From: Morganella psychrotolerans
Lineage (GTDB): Bacteria; Pseudomonadota; Gammaproteobacteria; Enterobacterales; Enterobacteriaceae
Reading direction: 5' to 3'
Length of the DNA: 64,000 nt
NCBI RefSeq assembly: GCF_001676155.1
Contig: NZ_LZEW01000001.1
Span: 868,001 to 932,000, forward strand
Made by a program: the position numbers and the translations under genes
The notes under the pieces: model-generated
What the model saw: only the letters and a program-made list of their open reading frames with translations
Databases searched by the model: none
What the model was told of the DNA's origin: nothing
Shown: in pieces, positions 1-11,464 of the stretch
Numbering within the stretch: the first letter of the stretch is position 1
Layout: every line of letters starts with the position of its first letter

Positions 1-1199
1 TGATCTCGATGGCGGCATTTTTACGTATGCCAAAGATGGATTCGGCGAACTGATAGGTTTCTGTTCAGCGTGGGGATACTGGCTGTGTGCCGTAATTGCC
101 AACGTGTCTTATCTGGTTATCGTGTTTGCTGCATTCAGTTTTTTTTACTGATACACCTGACCATATTGTTTTTGGTGATGGTAATACCTGGCAGTCACTG
201 ATTGGTGAATCTGTTCTGCTGTGGATTGTTCATTGCCTGGTTCTGCGCGGTGTTCAGACTGCTGCCGGTATCAATAAACTTGCCACATTTGCTAAGCTGG
301 TGCCTCTCGGTCTGTTTATTGTGCTTGCGGTGATTGCTTTCCGCTGGGATACGTTCCACCTCGATTTTACCGGTGTTGAGCTGGGTGTCCCGGTCTGGCA
401 ACAGGTGAAAGACACGATGCTTATCACATTGTGGGTTTTTATCGGAATTGAAGGTGCGGTTGTTGTCTCTGCCCGCGCGCGGCGGCGTAAAGATGTCGGG
501 CTGGCTACCATGTTTGCCGTGGTGTCGGCATTAAGTATCTATATTTGTGTAACGCTGTTGTCTATGGGGGTTGTTGCACGCCCGGAACTGGCTGAAATGC
601 GCAACCCGTCGATGGCCACACTGATGGTGAATCTGATTGGCGGCAGCGGCGAAATTATTATTGCGGCGGGTTTGATAGTCTCTGTCTGTGGCGCATATCT
701 GAGCTGGACAATTATGGCTGCTGAAGTCCCGTTTATTGCAGCACTTCACGGCTCTTTTCCGTCTCCGTTCAAAAAACAGAATGCGAACAATACGCCATCG
801 ACATCATTATGGATGACGAACTGCGCTGTGCAGCTTGCCCTGGTGCTGATCTGGCTGAGTGGCAGCAATTATAATACATTGCTTACTATTGCGTCTGAAA
901 TGATTCTGGTGCCCTACTTCCTTGTCGGTGCTTTCCTGGTAAAAACAGCCCTGAGACTAAAAAAACCGGCACTGCTGGGTGTGGGAATGGTCGCGGCACT
1001 GTACGGATTATGGCTGATTTATGCCTCAGGTTTGCTCAATCTGCTACTTTCCGTGGTACTTTACGCCCCGGGAATCCTGGTATTTCTGTACGCGCTGCAA
1101 AATCGCGAAATAAAAACCACGCTGCACTTTGTTGAGTGGACCATTATAGCCCTTCTGCTTGCAGGCGCGGTTCCTGCGCTCTGGTATTTAGTCAGATAA
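1..1199 (+). CDS. Basic amino acid/polyamine antiporter, APC family (5'-truncated, one frameshift)
   Basis: Inner-membrane amino acid exchanger of the APC superfamily, closest in feel to the arginine:ornithine antiporters (ArcD/YdgI group). The 5' end lies outside the window. From base 2 the frame reads [20 protein letters not shown], a typical family segment, and runs to a stop at 149-151. The rest continues in the next frame ([19 protein letters not shown] and onward) to the stop at 1197-1199. The switch falls in a run of eight T at 139-146; seven T would join the two halves into the expected FSFFTDTP sequence. An ATG at 96 opens the second frame but lies inside the first and is not the true start. 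About ten hydrophobic segments are visible. Substrate is inferred from family resemblance only. Confidence 0.8.
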
Positions 1200-1207
1200 C
1201 TGTCTTG

Positions 1208-1237
1208 AGCTGAACGGGCCACCCGGCCCGCTCAGCT
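1208..1237. terminator. GC-rich hairpin after the antiporter gene
   Basis: AGCTGAACGGGCC and GGCCCGCTCAGCT form a stem of 13 pairs with one mismatch and a loop of four bases, nine bases after the stop codon. No T-run follows, so it may be a weak terminator or a 3' end stabilising hairpin. The stretch 1238-1353 shows no gene. Confidence 0.5.
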
Positions 1238-1353
1238 ATGTCTGTAAATCCACACGCCACCCCTTTATTCCTGTTACGCGAATAGCATCGCGATAGCTTC
1301 CCCTTTCTGTTTTTAAATAAAGATAAATTGTATGTTGTAACTAAATAGGTATC

Positions 1354-1563
1354 TCAGTAAAAATGTGTGCGATCTATTTTTCCATGATTGTAATCAACAC
1401 TGAGTTCGGCGGGTATAAGAGATTCATTCAGCCTTTTTTTAAACCCCTGCTTACCCTGACTGGCTCGCCATTCTTTCACTGTTTTCAAAATACCCGCCGG
1501 AGAATCATCTTCCCCGTCATTAGGATAATAGATCAGGCCGTTACCACGAGGATGTTCTGATAA
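1354..1563 (-). pseudogene. Fossil of a colicin E9/pyocin-type DNase immunity gene (C-terminal half)
   Basis: The minus strand from 1563 to the stop at 1354-1356 reads [20 protein letters not shown], then [20 protein letters not shown] and about 25 more residues. This matches the conserved second half of the Im2/Im7/Im8/Im9 family (Colicin_Pyocin immunity): the helix III YYP motif, the acidic EGEDDSP stretch and the final VKEWRAANGKPGFK. The N-terminal half is missing. A stop codon at 1564-1566 precedes the fragment in frame and no start codon or ribosome site is present. No nuclease toxin remains next to it. The tail after GKQGF is longer than in the family and is probably out-of-family read-through. 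It is best seen as the remnant of a lost bacteriocin locus. Confidence 0.8.
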
Positions 1564-1632
1564 TTAATACAATGAATTAAACAGAGTTTATTTTTTATTT
1601 ATCACAAATTTTAAATTTCACGTTATTTTACA

Positions 1633-1661
1633 CAAAAAAAAAACGGGCACTTCTGTGCCCG
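1633..1661 (-). terminator. Rho-independent terminator of hrpA
   Basis: Read on the minus strand, CGGGCAC-AGAA-GTGCCCG is followed by a run of at least nine T. It lies about 60 bases beyond the hrpA stop codon. Confidence 0.85.
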
Positions 1662-1719
1662 CTGATGGGTAAAAAATCAATTACTGTACAAAAACACAGT
1701 ACCCCGTAAAAACGGCACT

Positions 1720-4700
1720 TTACCCGCTGATTTGTGTCATTGCCTGGATAATTCGTTTATCAGAAACCGGATATGGTGTGCCTAATTGTTGGGCGAACAG
1801 ACTGATCCGCAACTCTTCAATCATCCAGCGTACCGCTTCGGCTTCCGGTTTACGCTTGTCCACCGGTGATAATTTACCCTGCCACTGCTTCCAAAGGTTT
1901 TGAATATGCTCAATTTTATTCATATTGGCTCTGTCGCGGTTCACATCCGCCATCAGTTTTTCAATACGCCGCTCTATCCCCTGCAAATAACGCAGAACAT
2001 CCGGCAGGCGCTGCCAGCCATGTGATGTCACAAAGCCCGGGAAAACCAGACCGGACATCTGTGCTTTGATGTCAGAGAGCGCAAACGCCATTTGCATATC
2101 AATCCGCCCTTTCAGACGCTTGTTAATGGCAAATGTGGTTGTCAGGATTTGCTCCACCAGCCGGGCAATGCCGACCACGGTTTCATTCAGCTCCGCGCGG
2201 ACAAACTCCTGTAATTGCGCGAATTTTTCTTCCTGCCGGACAACCCCGCCAAACTGAGCAACCAGCTTATCGATACCGCAGGCGATACAGTCATCAATCA
2301 GCTCCAGCACCTTACCGTACGGGTTAAAATACAGACCGAGCTTGGCTTTATTCGGTAGTTTTTCATGAAGATATTTAACCGGAGACGGAATATTGAGCAG
2401 CAACAGACGCCGCGTTCCCGCCAGCATCGCCAGTTGTTGTTCAAATTCGGTTTCGAACACCTTAATCCCGACACTCTGCTTTTCATCAACCAGCGCAGGA
2501 TAGGCTTTTACGGCATATCCGCCCCGCTTTTGCTCATAACAATCAGGAATATCGCCGAAACGCCAGATGTGCGCGCCACTTTGTTCGATACCATCATCCA
2601 CCACATCCGACAGTGTCTGCTGAACTTCCGCTTTCAGGCTGATCTTCAGAGCATCCAGATCATATCCTTCCGCGAGTTTTTTTCTGTTTATCGCCCACAA
2701 CACGGAAAGTCATTTTCAGGTGAGAAGGAACCTGCTCCGGCTGCCAGGATTCGCGATCAATCGTCACACCTGTCATACGGCGCAATTCGCGCTCCAGTGC
2801 ATCCAGCAGTCCGCCCTGCGGCTCAGGAACCCGCTCCATGCAAGCGCCTGCATAGTTAGGCGCAGGAACAAAATTACGGCGCACCGGTTTCGGCAGTGAT
2901 TTTATCCATGCAATGATAAGCTCTTCCCGCAATCCCGGGATCTGCCAGTCAAATCCGTCAGGACTGACCTGATTGAGAACCGGCAACGGAATATGTACGG
3001 TCACGCCGTCGGCTTCGGTTCCGGGTTCAAACTGATAACTCAGACGGAATTTTAAATCCCCCTGATACCAGTAATTCGGATAATCCTGCGCTGTTACCTG
3101 GTCCGCATCAGAGCGGATAAGCATATTTTTCTCATAACTGAGAAAATCCGGTTTTTGCAGCCGTTCCCGTTTCCACCAGTTATCAAAGTGTTGCGATGAA
3201 ACGATCTCCGGCGGCAGACGCGTATCATAGAAACTGAACAAGGTTTCGTCATCAACCAGAATATCGCGGCGTCGCGATTTGTGTTCCAGCTCTTCCACTT
3301 CATTACGCAACGTCTGATTGTCGCGGAAAAATGTATGCCGCGTCAGCCAGTCGCCTTCGACCAGTGCATTACGGATAAACAACTCACGACACAGCGCCGG
3401 GTCAATATTGCCGTAATTGACCGGACGCGCTGCCACAACCGGCAGACCATAAAGAGTGACTTTTTCTGTCGCCATCACCGCACCCTGTGATTTCTCCCAG
3501 TGCGGCTCGCTGTAATGATATTTAACCAAGTGCTGCGCTAATGGCTCTATCCAGTCAGGCTCTATCTTCGCGGCAATACGCCCCCATAAGCGGCTGGTTT
3601 CCACCAGCTCAGCCACCATTGCCCATTTTGGCGGCTTCTTAAACAGCCCGGAACCAGGGAAGATAGAGAAACGCGCATTACGCGCACCGGTAAATTCCTG
3701 CTTCTCAACATCTTTCTGCCCGATATGAGAAAGCAGCCCGCTCAGCAGTGACAGATGAATACTGCGGCTTACCGCCGGTTCGCTGTTCACCGGGATGCCT
3801 TGTTCTTTCACAACCTGGCGCAACTGGGTATAAACATCCTGCCATTCGCGGATCCGCAGATAGTTGAGAAACTCCTGGCGACACTGTTTGCGCAGTTGTG
3901 AATTGGATAAGACTTTTTGTTGTTCTTTCAGATAGTTCCACAAATTCACAAATGAAATAAAATCAGATTCTTTATCCACAAAGCGCCGGTGTTTTTCATC
4001 AGACGCCTGCTGTTTTTCCATCGGTCGTTCACGGGGGTCCTGAATCGACAGTGCCGCCGCAATGATCATCGTTTCACGGACAGCTCCGTGATTACGGGCT
4101 TCCAGCACCATTCTCGCCAGGCGCGGGTCAATCGGCAGTTTTGCCAGTTGGCGGCCGGTCTGTGTCAGTTGATAGTGATTTTCCTTCGAGGCATTGGTAT
4201 CAATTGCGCCAAGTTCTTCCAGCAGTTTTACACCATCCTGAATATTGCGCTTGTCCGGCGCTTCGACAAACGGAAACGCGCCGATATCACCCAGCCCGAT
4301 AGCCGTCATTTGTAAAATAACGGAAGCCAGATTAGTGCGCAGGATTTCCGGATCGGTAAATTCCGGGCGGGTCAGGAAATCATCTTCTGAATAGAGACGG
4401 ATACAAATCCCGTCAGAAACGCGCCCGCAGCGTCCTTTGCGCTGATTGGCAGATGCCTGTGAAATCGGCTCTACCGGCAGACGCTGGACTTTTGTGCGGT
4501 AACTGTAGCGGCTGATACGGGCGAAACCGGTATCAATGACATATTTGATACCGGGCACCGTCAGGGAGGTTTCTGCTACGTTAGTCGCCAGAACAATCCG
4601 CCGGCCGGTATGTGGCTGAAAGATCCGGTTCTGTTCACTGTTGGAGAGCCGCGCAAATAACGGCAGAACTTCCGTAAAGCGCAGATCCGCTTTATTGAGG

Positions 4701-5615
4701 GCATCGGCAGTTTCGCGGATCTCCCGCTCCCCGCTCATAAAGATAAGGATATCACCGGCACTTTCGCGTCCGAGTTCATGGACTGCATCCAGAATGCCCT
4801 GAGTCAGATCGCGATCCGCGTCATTGTCATCCCCCATCACCGGACGGTAACGCACCTCTACCGGATAGGTGCGACCGGAGACTTCAATGATCGGCGCATT
4901 ACTGAAATGACGTGAAAACCGTTCCGGATCGATCGTCGCGGAGGTGATGATCACTTTCAGATCAGGGCGTCTAGGCAGAAGCTGGCGCAGATAGCCCAGA
5001 ATGAAGTCAATATTCAGACTGCGTTCGTGTGCTTCATCAATAATGATCGTGTCATATTGCAGCAGAAGTTTATCCTGTTGCAGTTCCGCCAGCAGGATCC
5101 CGTCGGTCATCAGTTTAATCAGCGAATTATCACCGACCTGATCACTGAAGCGGACTTTATACCCGACAGCCGCACCCAGCGGTACTTTCAGCTCTTCCGC
5201 AATACGGGAGCCGACGGTGCGGGCCGCCAGACGCCGCGGTTGTGTATGGCCGATAAACCCGGTGATACCGCGTCCCAGCTCAAGACAGATTTTCGGGATC
5301 TGCGTGGTTTTCCCGGATCCGGTTTCCCCGGCGATGATCACCACCTGATGGTCACGGATCGCGTTATAAATGACATCGCGCATCTGCGATACCGGCAGAT
5401 TACCCGGATAGGTTATTTCCGGGCGGCTTGCTATCCGCTGCTCTGTCCGGGTAATGCCGTGCAGTATTTCATCCTGCAACGCGCTGAGCACTTTTTTTCT
5501 GTGACTCCGGGTTATGGATTTTCGCAACACCGGAAAGCCGTTTGCGGAACTGCCATTGATCCCGCAGCGATAAATGGGGGATCAGTTGTTTTAATTCATT
5601 AAGAAGGGAATTCAC
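1720..5615 (-). CDS. hrpA: ATP-dependent RNA helicase HrpA (two +1 frameshifts)
   Basis: DEAH-box RNA helicase of the cytoplasm; in E. coli HrpA acts in RNA processing and in resolving stalled ribosomes. Walker A GETGSGKTT lies near residue 96, the DEAH box (IIIDEAHERS) near 193 and SATIDPERF further on. The helicase C, HA2 and long C-terminal HrpA-specific regions follow in order. Three frames are needed. The first part begins at a GTG at 5613-5615 with AAGGA seven bases upstream and reads NSLLNELKQLIPHLSLRDQW. The frame shifts at a T7 run (plus strand 5492-5498) and again at T7 2677-2683, where QKK|LAEGYDLDALK resumes. Removing one base from each run gives about 1297 residues against 1300 in E. 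coli. Divergent from azoR. Confidence 0.9.
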
Positions 5616-5786
5616 CTTGCTATCCTTCTGATAGGTAATCTGTGGTTGCCTGTATGGTCCGGCTTTTTATGCAGCGGTTGTTACTATTCGTTATTATCCC
5701 GTTTTTGGTGTAACACACGACGCATTATTTTCAGTAAACTGGTGTTTTATGGCGGATGGATCCCTTCTAAGCTGAATCACATATAA

Positions 5787-6407
<621 letters not shown>

Positions 6408-6445
6408 GCAGTTGTCCGTCTGATGACTGATTAATACCCGAATTA

Positions 6446-6484
6446 ATACAGCAGCGGACTATTTACGAGGTTTTGCTGCTGTAT
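6446..6484. terminator. Bidirectional hairpin between azoR and ydbL
   Basis: ATACAGCAGC and GCTGCTGTAT are perfect inverted arms of ten bases with a 19-base loop, lying between two convergent genes. Confidence 0.55.
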
Positions 6485-6489
6485 ATTAT

Positions 6490-6843
6490 CTATTCTTTCT
6501 TCAGCCACTGCCCGTTAATGCCAAGGACATACTCCCCTTTTGGTGCGCGGGTAACCAGTTTTTGTCCGGCAATTTTTGCCACTTCATCGGCTTTCATCCG
6601 GTTGCCCTGTGCCAGTTCACTGTATTTTTGTGATCGGGCGGCATTAATCTCTTTTACCAGGTTTTTGACATCATCCCGTGAGGCCGCACGGTCAACCGGC
6701 GCAATATAGCCGCTGAAGGTTTCACCCGCCAGTCCCTGTTGCTTTGCGTCATCCAGTGTCAGCGCAAATGCTGAGCTGCTGACCATCAGAGTCAGTGCTG
6801 CCGCGCCCGTACGGAATTTCCCTGCTTTAAATAATGTGCTCAT
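6490..6843 (-). CDS. ydbL: YdbL family periplasmic protein
   Basis: DUF1318-type secreted protein. The first ~27 residues form a signal peptide ending at SSAFA. The mature part carries the family sequence LTLDDAKQQGLAGETFSGYI and the ending YVLGINGQWLKK. In E. coli YdbL works with YdbH and YnbE in envelope lipid homeostasis and may prevent YnbE from over-assembling. It is the last gene of the ydbH-ynbE-ydbL operon, eight bases after ynbE. Confidence 0.9.
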   Translation of the reverse strand: MSTLFKAGKFRTGAAALTLMVSSSAFALTLDDAKQQGLAGETFSGYIAPVDRAASRDDVKNLVKEINAARSQKYSELAQGNRMKADEVAKIAGQKLVTRAPKGEYVLGINGQWLKKE

Positions 6844-6851
6844 TATTCACC

Positions 6852-7043
6852 TCAAAAAATAGCTGAATTACTCTTCAGCAGATCTTCTACCTGACGGTCA
6901 ATTTTGACATTAATTTCATGCTCTATTTTGACATTCATATTGATATCAATAGGTTTATCCGGAGTTGCAACTTCGACCCGCAAACATCCGCCCAGTGATA
7001 TAATCATTAACGGCAATATCGCCCCTGCCATCCAGTTTTTCAT
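6852..7043 (-). CDS. ynbE: YnbE family outer-membrane lipoprotein
   Basis: Short lipoprotein of 63 residues. The start chosen is the ATG two bases after the ydbH stop, giving MKNWMAGAILPLMIISLGGC with lipobox LGGC. The mature part is rich in alternating hydrophobic residues (IDINMNVKIEHEINVKIDRQ), which fits the known stacking of YnbE as beta-strands onto the end of YdbH. An upstream in-frame ATG would destroy the signal peptide. Confidence 0.9.
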   Translation of the reverse strand: MKNWMAGAILPLMIISLGGCLRVEVATPDKPIDINMNVKIEHEINVKIDRQVEDLLKSNSAIF

Positions 7044-7045
7044 TC

Positions 7046-9670
7046 TTACTCCGTCGGATTTGATTCTTGCTGCTGTGAAATTGTTTTTTCCAGCCAGGCT
7101 TCCAGATTGCTGCCAAAACTCAGGCTGCGCCATAACTGAAACACATTTTCTTCATGATTGTAATTAAGATTCACCACACGCCGGGCGTCCAGCACCGGAT
7201 TGTAGCCGGAGATAACCGAACGCATGGTCAGTACTCCTAAATTTGTCAGGTTAATATCGGTACGCACCCGTTTCATCACCAGATAATCCAGCCAATTGAT
7301 AGCCGTGCCTGCTGAGAGGTTATTCTCACTGACTGACGAGACAAACTGATTATCCAGATTCAATGTCAGCGGGTCATCATTCTCAACCCAGCCGTTACGG
7401 ACAATCCACTGCGGGTTATCAATATAAAATGGTAGTTCGCCGCTGATACTGCCTTCCAGAGCAAACTGTGTCACCTTGAGCGTATTAATCAGCGGTCCGG
7501 TGGACAGTTTATCCAGGCGTATCACGGCGGCCTCTTTCTGCGGCACAGATAATGATGCCATCGTCACCTGTCCGCCCAGTAAATCCAGACTGATACCTGA
7601 CAGCACCAGCGGATAACGATCACTGTACGGATAATAGCCCTGTAAATCTGCTTTAATATCGGTGACTTCAAATAAATTATTCACCCGCGCAATACGCAGT
7701 GTGACCGGTGTTTTGCTGCCGAGCTGCCAGCGGCTGTCAGCCAGACGCCACGGCAGTACAAAATCCACACCTTCAACTTCACCGTCTTTCAGCCACATGC
7801 TGCCTTGTTTTACCACCCAGTGACCACCGGCGACAAATCCCTGATCCGGCGCGGCAGAGAATGCCGCCTGCGCATAAAATTCCCCGTTGCGCAGTGTTAT
7901 CCCTGAATCAGACGGAATGAGTGTCTGAAAGGCACGCAGATCCTGCTCCGGCCAGCGTGCTTCCCCCCGCAGGCGGGTGCCGTCCCAGCGGGTCCAATAC
8001 TGTATCGGCCCGACATTTTTTCCGGCTGACAATGTACCTTTGACAGAAAAATTATGCGGATCACGCCCGGTCATCCGCATCACAAAAGTGGCGGATGGCA
8101 GATAGCTCTGGTCAATTTTGATTTTTTTTGTCGTCAGCTGAAATTGCCCGCTCAGGTCGGAGTTCTCTGCGTCACGCTGCCAGACAACCGGCGACAATAG
8201 TGTCAGCGCGGGGGACTCCATCGACATCATGCCGTAACGGATCCCCTTAAACCCCGTATCCAGCCGCCTTACCCTGATTTCATTATCTATCCAGGATCCG
8301 GCACCGGAAAATGTCCAGTCCGCACTCAGCGGTTTGACATTGCCTTTGCCCCAGACCTGCCAGTACCAGTGTCCGTTATCAGGTAAAAATTCCCGCGCCT
8401 GACCTTTCATCTGAAAACGGTAGCGTCCCAGTTCAGGGTTATTGATGGTCACAATCGCATCCAGCGGACCGGAAATTCCCACCTGCGAAAGCCGTGTTCC
8501 CGCCAGCGGCAGGCGCAGTTCTTCCACCTGCAATGTCGGACTGAGCTGCCCGCGGGCGCGGATCAGGGCACCGGAGCTGATGCGTATCACCGGATCGGAC
8601 AGCGTGCCGGTCAATACTGCCGGAAGCCGTCCCGCCGCCCACATATCCTGACTGTTGACCTGACCGGCAAGCTCAAACGGGATCTCAAACCCGGTCAGTG
8701 ACAGCCCGGTCTCCGGTAATTGCAATACAACGGTGCCTTTGCCGCGCTTTCCCTGTGTGACCACAGAAACCCGCGCAGTAAGGCGCATATCCGTTATTGT
8801 TTTCTGCCAGTTACTCAGGGTTCCACTCAATGTTCCCCGCAAAGGTTGTTCTGCTTTATCCCAGCGCCATTCTCCATCCGTGATTGTGACGGTTTCCCCT
8901 GTAGCCGCCCAGGGAAGGCTCAGTAACAGCGTTTCGCTGTCTGTTTCGCGCAGAGTCAGCGTTCCCTGCTTTCCCTGCCAGTCAAATGTCAGTACCAGCG
9001 GTAGTGTCCGGGACGGGCTGACAATACCCGCCTGCAATTGCCCCTGTTCCGGTAGTGTTGCTGTATTGCCCGGCAATGTCAGACTGCCGGTGAGAGACAA
9101 TTTATCATCACCGGCAGCTATATTTAATTGTGACACCGTCACACTCTGATCAGGGTTAACAGTAAGTTCGGTCTGAATATTCTTTCCCTGATACGACACA
9201 TGCTGCCCCGCAGCCCCGGACGTGGTCAGGCTCAGGCTGCCCTGATAATCAGGTACAGAGGTAATAAGGACATTGTCTATTGTCAGTGTGGCAGAAGGCA
9301 GTTGTGACAGCAGTGCAGCGATATTAACGGGTTCACTGTCCGGCTGATCCGCAGATGCAGGCAGTGTCTGTAGACATTCGGTATCACCGGTCAGCCCGGC
9401 GGCATCAATCTGCCAAAGCCCGGCGCGGCTGTAGCGGACAGAAAGGTTATGTCCGCCAGCCAATGTGCAGCGGGTTCCTTTTAGTGCCCAGTCTGTAATC
9501 TGTATCCCGCGTCCGCGAAGCTCAGGCTGAGAAAGTGACAACGTCACGCCATCCGGCAGATACGGCTTTACGACTACGGGGAGCCAGCGGGGTAATGTCA
9601 GCCAGACAACCGGTATTATCATCAACAACAAGACGGATAATACCACCAGCACTTTCAGTAATTTTTTCAT
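7046..9670 (-). CDS. ydbH: YdbH, AsmA-like intermembrane phospholipid transport protein
   Basis: Large periplasm-spanning AsmA-like protein of 874 residues (E. coli 879), anchored by one N-terminal membrane segment (about residues 5-27, VLVVLSVLLLMIIPVVW). With TamB and YhdP it forms a partly redundant set that carries phospholipid to the outer membrane; YnbE is its outer-membrane partner. The rest is repetitive beta-rich sequence with many short amphipathic strands. First gene of the operon and divergent from ldhA, as in E. coli. Confidence 0.92.
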   Translation of the reverse strand: MKKLLKVLVVLSVLLLMIIPVVWLTLPRWLPVVVKPYLPDGVTLSLSQPELRGRGIQITDWALKGTRCTLAGGHNLSVRYSRAGLWQIDAAGLTGDTECLQTLPASADQPDSEPVNIAALLSQLPSATLTIDNVLITSVPDYQGSLSLTTSGAAGQHVSYQGKNIQTELTVNPDQSVTVSQLNIAAGDDKLSLTGSLTLPGNTATLPEQGQLQAGIVSPSRTLPLVLTFDWQGKQGTLTLRETDSETLLLSLPWAATGETVTITDGEWRWDKAEQPLRGTLSGTLSNWQKTITDMRLTARVSVVTQGKRGKGTVVLQLPETGLSLTGFEIPFELAGQVNSQDMWAAGRLPAVLTGTLSDPVIRISSGALIRARGQLSPTLQVEELRLPLAGTRLSQVGISGPLDAIVTINNPELGRYRFQMKGQAREFLPDNGHWYWQVWGKGNVKPLSADWTFSGAGSWIDNEIRVRRLDTGFKGIRYGMMSMESPALTLLSPVVWQRDAENSDLSGQFQLTTKKIKIDQSYLPSATFVMRMTGRDPHNFSVKGTLSAGKNVGPIQYWTRWDGTRLRGEARWPEQDLRAFQTLIPSDSGITLRNGEFYAQAAFSAAPDQGFVAGGHWVVKQGSMWLKDGEVEGVDFVLPWRLADSRWQLGSKTPVTLRIARVNNLFEVTDIKADLQGYYPYSDRYPLVLSGISLDLLGGQVTMASLSVPQKEAAVIRLDKLSTGPLINTLKVTQFALEGSISGELPFYIDNPQWIVRNGWVENDDPLTLNLDNQFVSSVSENNLSAGTAINWLDYLVMKRVRTDINLTNLGVLTMRSVISGYNPVLDARRVVNLNYNHEENVFQLWRSLSFGSNLEAWLEKTISQQQESNPTE

Positions 9671-9862
9671 GCGCCTTACCGGGTTAATTATGCGGTTTTC
9701 CCGGGCGTCAGCCGGAAAACCGCATTGGCTGCGTACAGTTACGTGAAGTTCGCGTTATACTGTACCGCAACAGATTCAATTATTTCTGAACTAAGGAACC
9801 GCCCTATTTTGTCAGGGCTATCCGGTTTAGTGTAGCGATTTATTTTAGCGGAGGAGTCCCGG

Positions 9863-10867
9863 ATGAAAATTGTCAGTTACAGTACCAAACATTACGACCG
9901 CAAACACATGGATTTGGTGAATCAGGATCCGCGTTTTCAGTATGATATCGAATATTTTGATTTTCCGCTGACACAACAAACTGCCAAGAATGCCGTGGGT
10001 GCCGATGCGGTCTGTATTTTTGTTAATGATGACGCTAACCGGGACGTATTGCAGGAACTGGCTGATCTTGATATCCGTATCCTGGCGCTGCGCTGCGCCG
10101 GGTTTAATAATGTTGACCTTGCCGCCGCGCAGGAACTGGGTATACAGGTTGTCCGCGTACCCGCCTATTCACCGGAAGCGGTTGCTGAACATGCGGTTGG
10201 TATGATGCTGAGCCTGAACCGCCGCATTCACCGCGCTTACCAGCGCACCAGGGATGCTAATTTCTCACTCGAAGGTCTGACCGGCTTTAATATGCATAAC
10301 CGCACAGCAGGCGTTATAGGTACAGGTAAGATTGGTCTTGCGCTGCTGCGGATTTTAAAAGGATTCGGGATGAAGCTGCTGGTATCAGATCCTTACCCTA
10401 ACCAGGCGGCGCTGGATTTGGGCGCGGAGTATGTGGATCTGAATACGTTATTTGCCAACGCTGATGTTATCTCACTCCACTGCCCGCTGACCCCGGAAAA
10501 TCATCACCTGCTGGATAAGCAGGTCTTTAATAAAATGAAAGATGGCGTGATGATAATCAATACCAGCCGTGGTGCGTTAATTGACTCGGCGGCTGCGATT
10601 GATGCCCTCAAGCAACAGAAAATCGGGGCGCTGGGTATGGATGTTTATGAGAATGAGCGTGATTTATTCTTTGAAGATAAGTCAAATGATGTCATTCAGG
10701 ATGATATTTTCCGCCGCCTCTCCTCCTGCCACAATGTACTGTTTACCGGCCATCAGGCATTTCTGACAGAAGAAGCACTCCTGAGTATCAGTGAAACTAC
10801 ACTGGATAATATTACTCAACTTCATAATAATGAAACATCTTGTAACCTTGTGTTACAAAATCAGTGA
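9863..10867 (+). CDS. ldhA: D-lactate dehydrogenase, NAD-dependent fermentative
   Basis: Reduces pyruvate to D-lactate with NADH during fermentation; cytoplasmic. 334 residues (E. coli 329). The nucleotide-binding motif VIGTGKIG is at residues 151-158, the catalytic Arg/Glu region lies around NTSRGALID and the later ENERDLFFEDKS, and the catalytic His is in TGHQAFLT near the C-terminus. GCGGAGGAG precedes the ATG. Monocistronic, divergent from ydbH. Confidence 0.95.
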   Translation: MKIVSYSTKHYDRKHMDLVNQDPRFQYDIEYFDFPLTQQTAKNAVGADAVCIFVNDDANRDVLQELADLDIRILALRCAGFNNVDLAAAQELGIQVVRVPAYSPEAVAEHAVGMMLSLNRRIHRAYQRTRDANFSLEGLTGFNMHNRTAGVIGTGKIGLALLRILKGFGMKLLVSDPYPNQAALDLGAEYVDLNTLFANADVISLHCPLTPENHHLLDKQVFNKMKDGVMIINTSRGALIDSAAAIDALKQQKIGALGMDVYENERDLFFEDKSNDVIQDDIFRRLSSCHNVLFTGHQAFLTEEALLSISETTLDNITQLHNNETSCNLVLQNQ

Positions 10868-11137
10868 TGATTATATAGTTTATTACAATTTAACCCGGGG
10901 TTTTCATCTCCGTCTCCGGGTCTTTACTTATAAAGTAAATTAATAAACATAAGCTTAGCTTAACTACATAGGTTTTATCTTAATTTTGCCCGTACTCATT
11001 TTTGGTGCTAACATTTGTTTCAGTCATCCGATGAGTTTCTGCATATACTCTGTGACGACAACCAAAGCATCTGTATTGCAATGATCACGTTAATCTCTGT
11101 TTAATCCGTCAATATGACGGTGGATTTATTTTATATA
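10868..11137. other. Gene-poor AT-rich spacer after ldhA
   Basis: No convincing coding sequence. An imperfect hairpin (ACCCGG ... CCGGGT, about 10892-10921) follows ldhA and may be its terminator. A smaller inverted repeat CCGTC-AATAT-GACGG lies near 11106-11120. Confidence 0.4.
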
Positions 11138-11163
11138 AAAAAAAAGCCCCGAAACGGGGCGGA
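11138..11163 (-). terminator. Strong intrinsic terminator with no gene upstream on its strand
   Basis: On the minus strand GCCCC-GTTTC-GGGGC is followed by nine or more T. The nearest minus-strand gene that could use it is more than 1 kb away (ytfE, which has its own terminator). The approximately 300 bases to its right have no minus-strand coding sequence, so it may end a small RNA. The A-run to its left would not serve as a terminator in the plus direction. Confidence 0.65.
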
Positions 11164-11393
11164 CAGGATATAGATATTGAGTAATGTATTTTTGTTTTTA
11201 TGACTGCATTATAAATCACACTTAATAAACCAATCCTAAATAAAACAGTGACAAATAGCAGATTACTTTTTCTGTCGTATCTCTTTATTTGTTATGTTTT
11301 CGTTTATATTTATTGATGTATTATCTTCGCCATGAAGTAAGACACAGCAACCGGATATCGTAATTAACTTTAAATACCATTCGTGATGTTATT

Positions 11394-11435
11394 AAACGAA
11401 GAGTATCTCATTAACTAAAAAGAGAACCTTCGTTT
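11394..11435 (+). promoter_or_regulatory. Inverted repeat in the leader of the fimbrial-like gene
   Basis: AAACGAAG (11394-11401) and CTTCGTTT (11428-11435) are perfect eight-base inverted arms 26 bases apart, about 30 bases before the start codon. It could be an operator or an RNA hairpin controlling the downstream gene. Confidence 0.4.
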
Positions 11436-11464
11436 AGTATCGAATAATAGAGAGTAAAAAAAAT

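Noticed and set aside
1363-1560. Plus-strand open frame of 65 codons
   Set aside because: The opposite strand carries the immunity-family sequence; the plus-strand frame has no ribosome site and no family resemblance.
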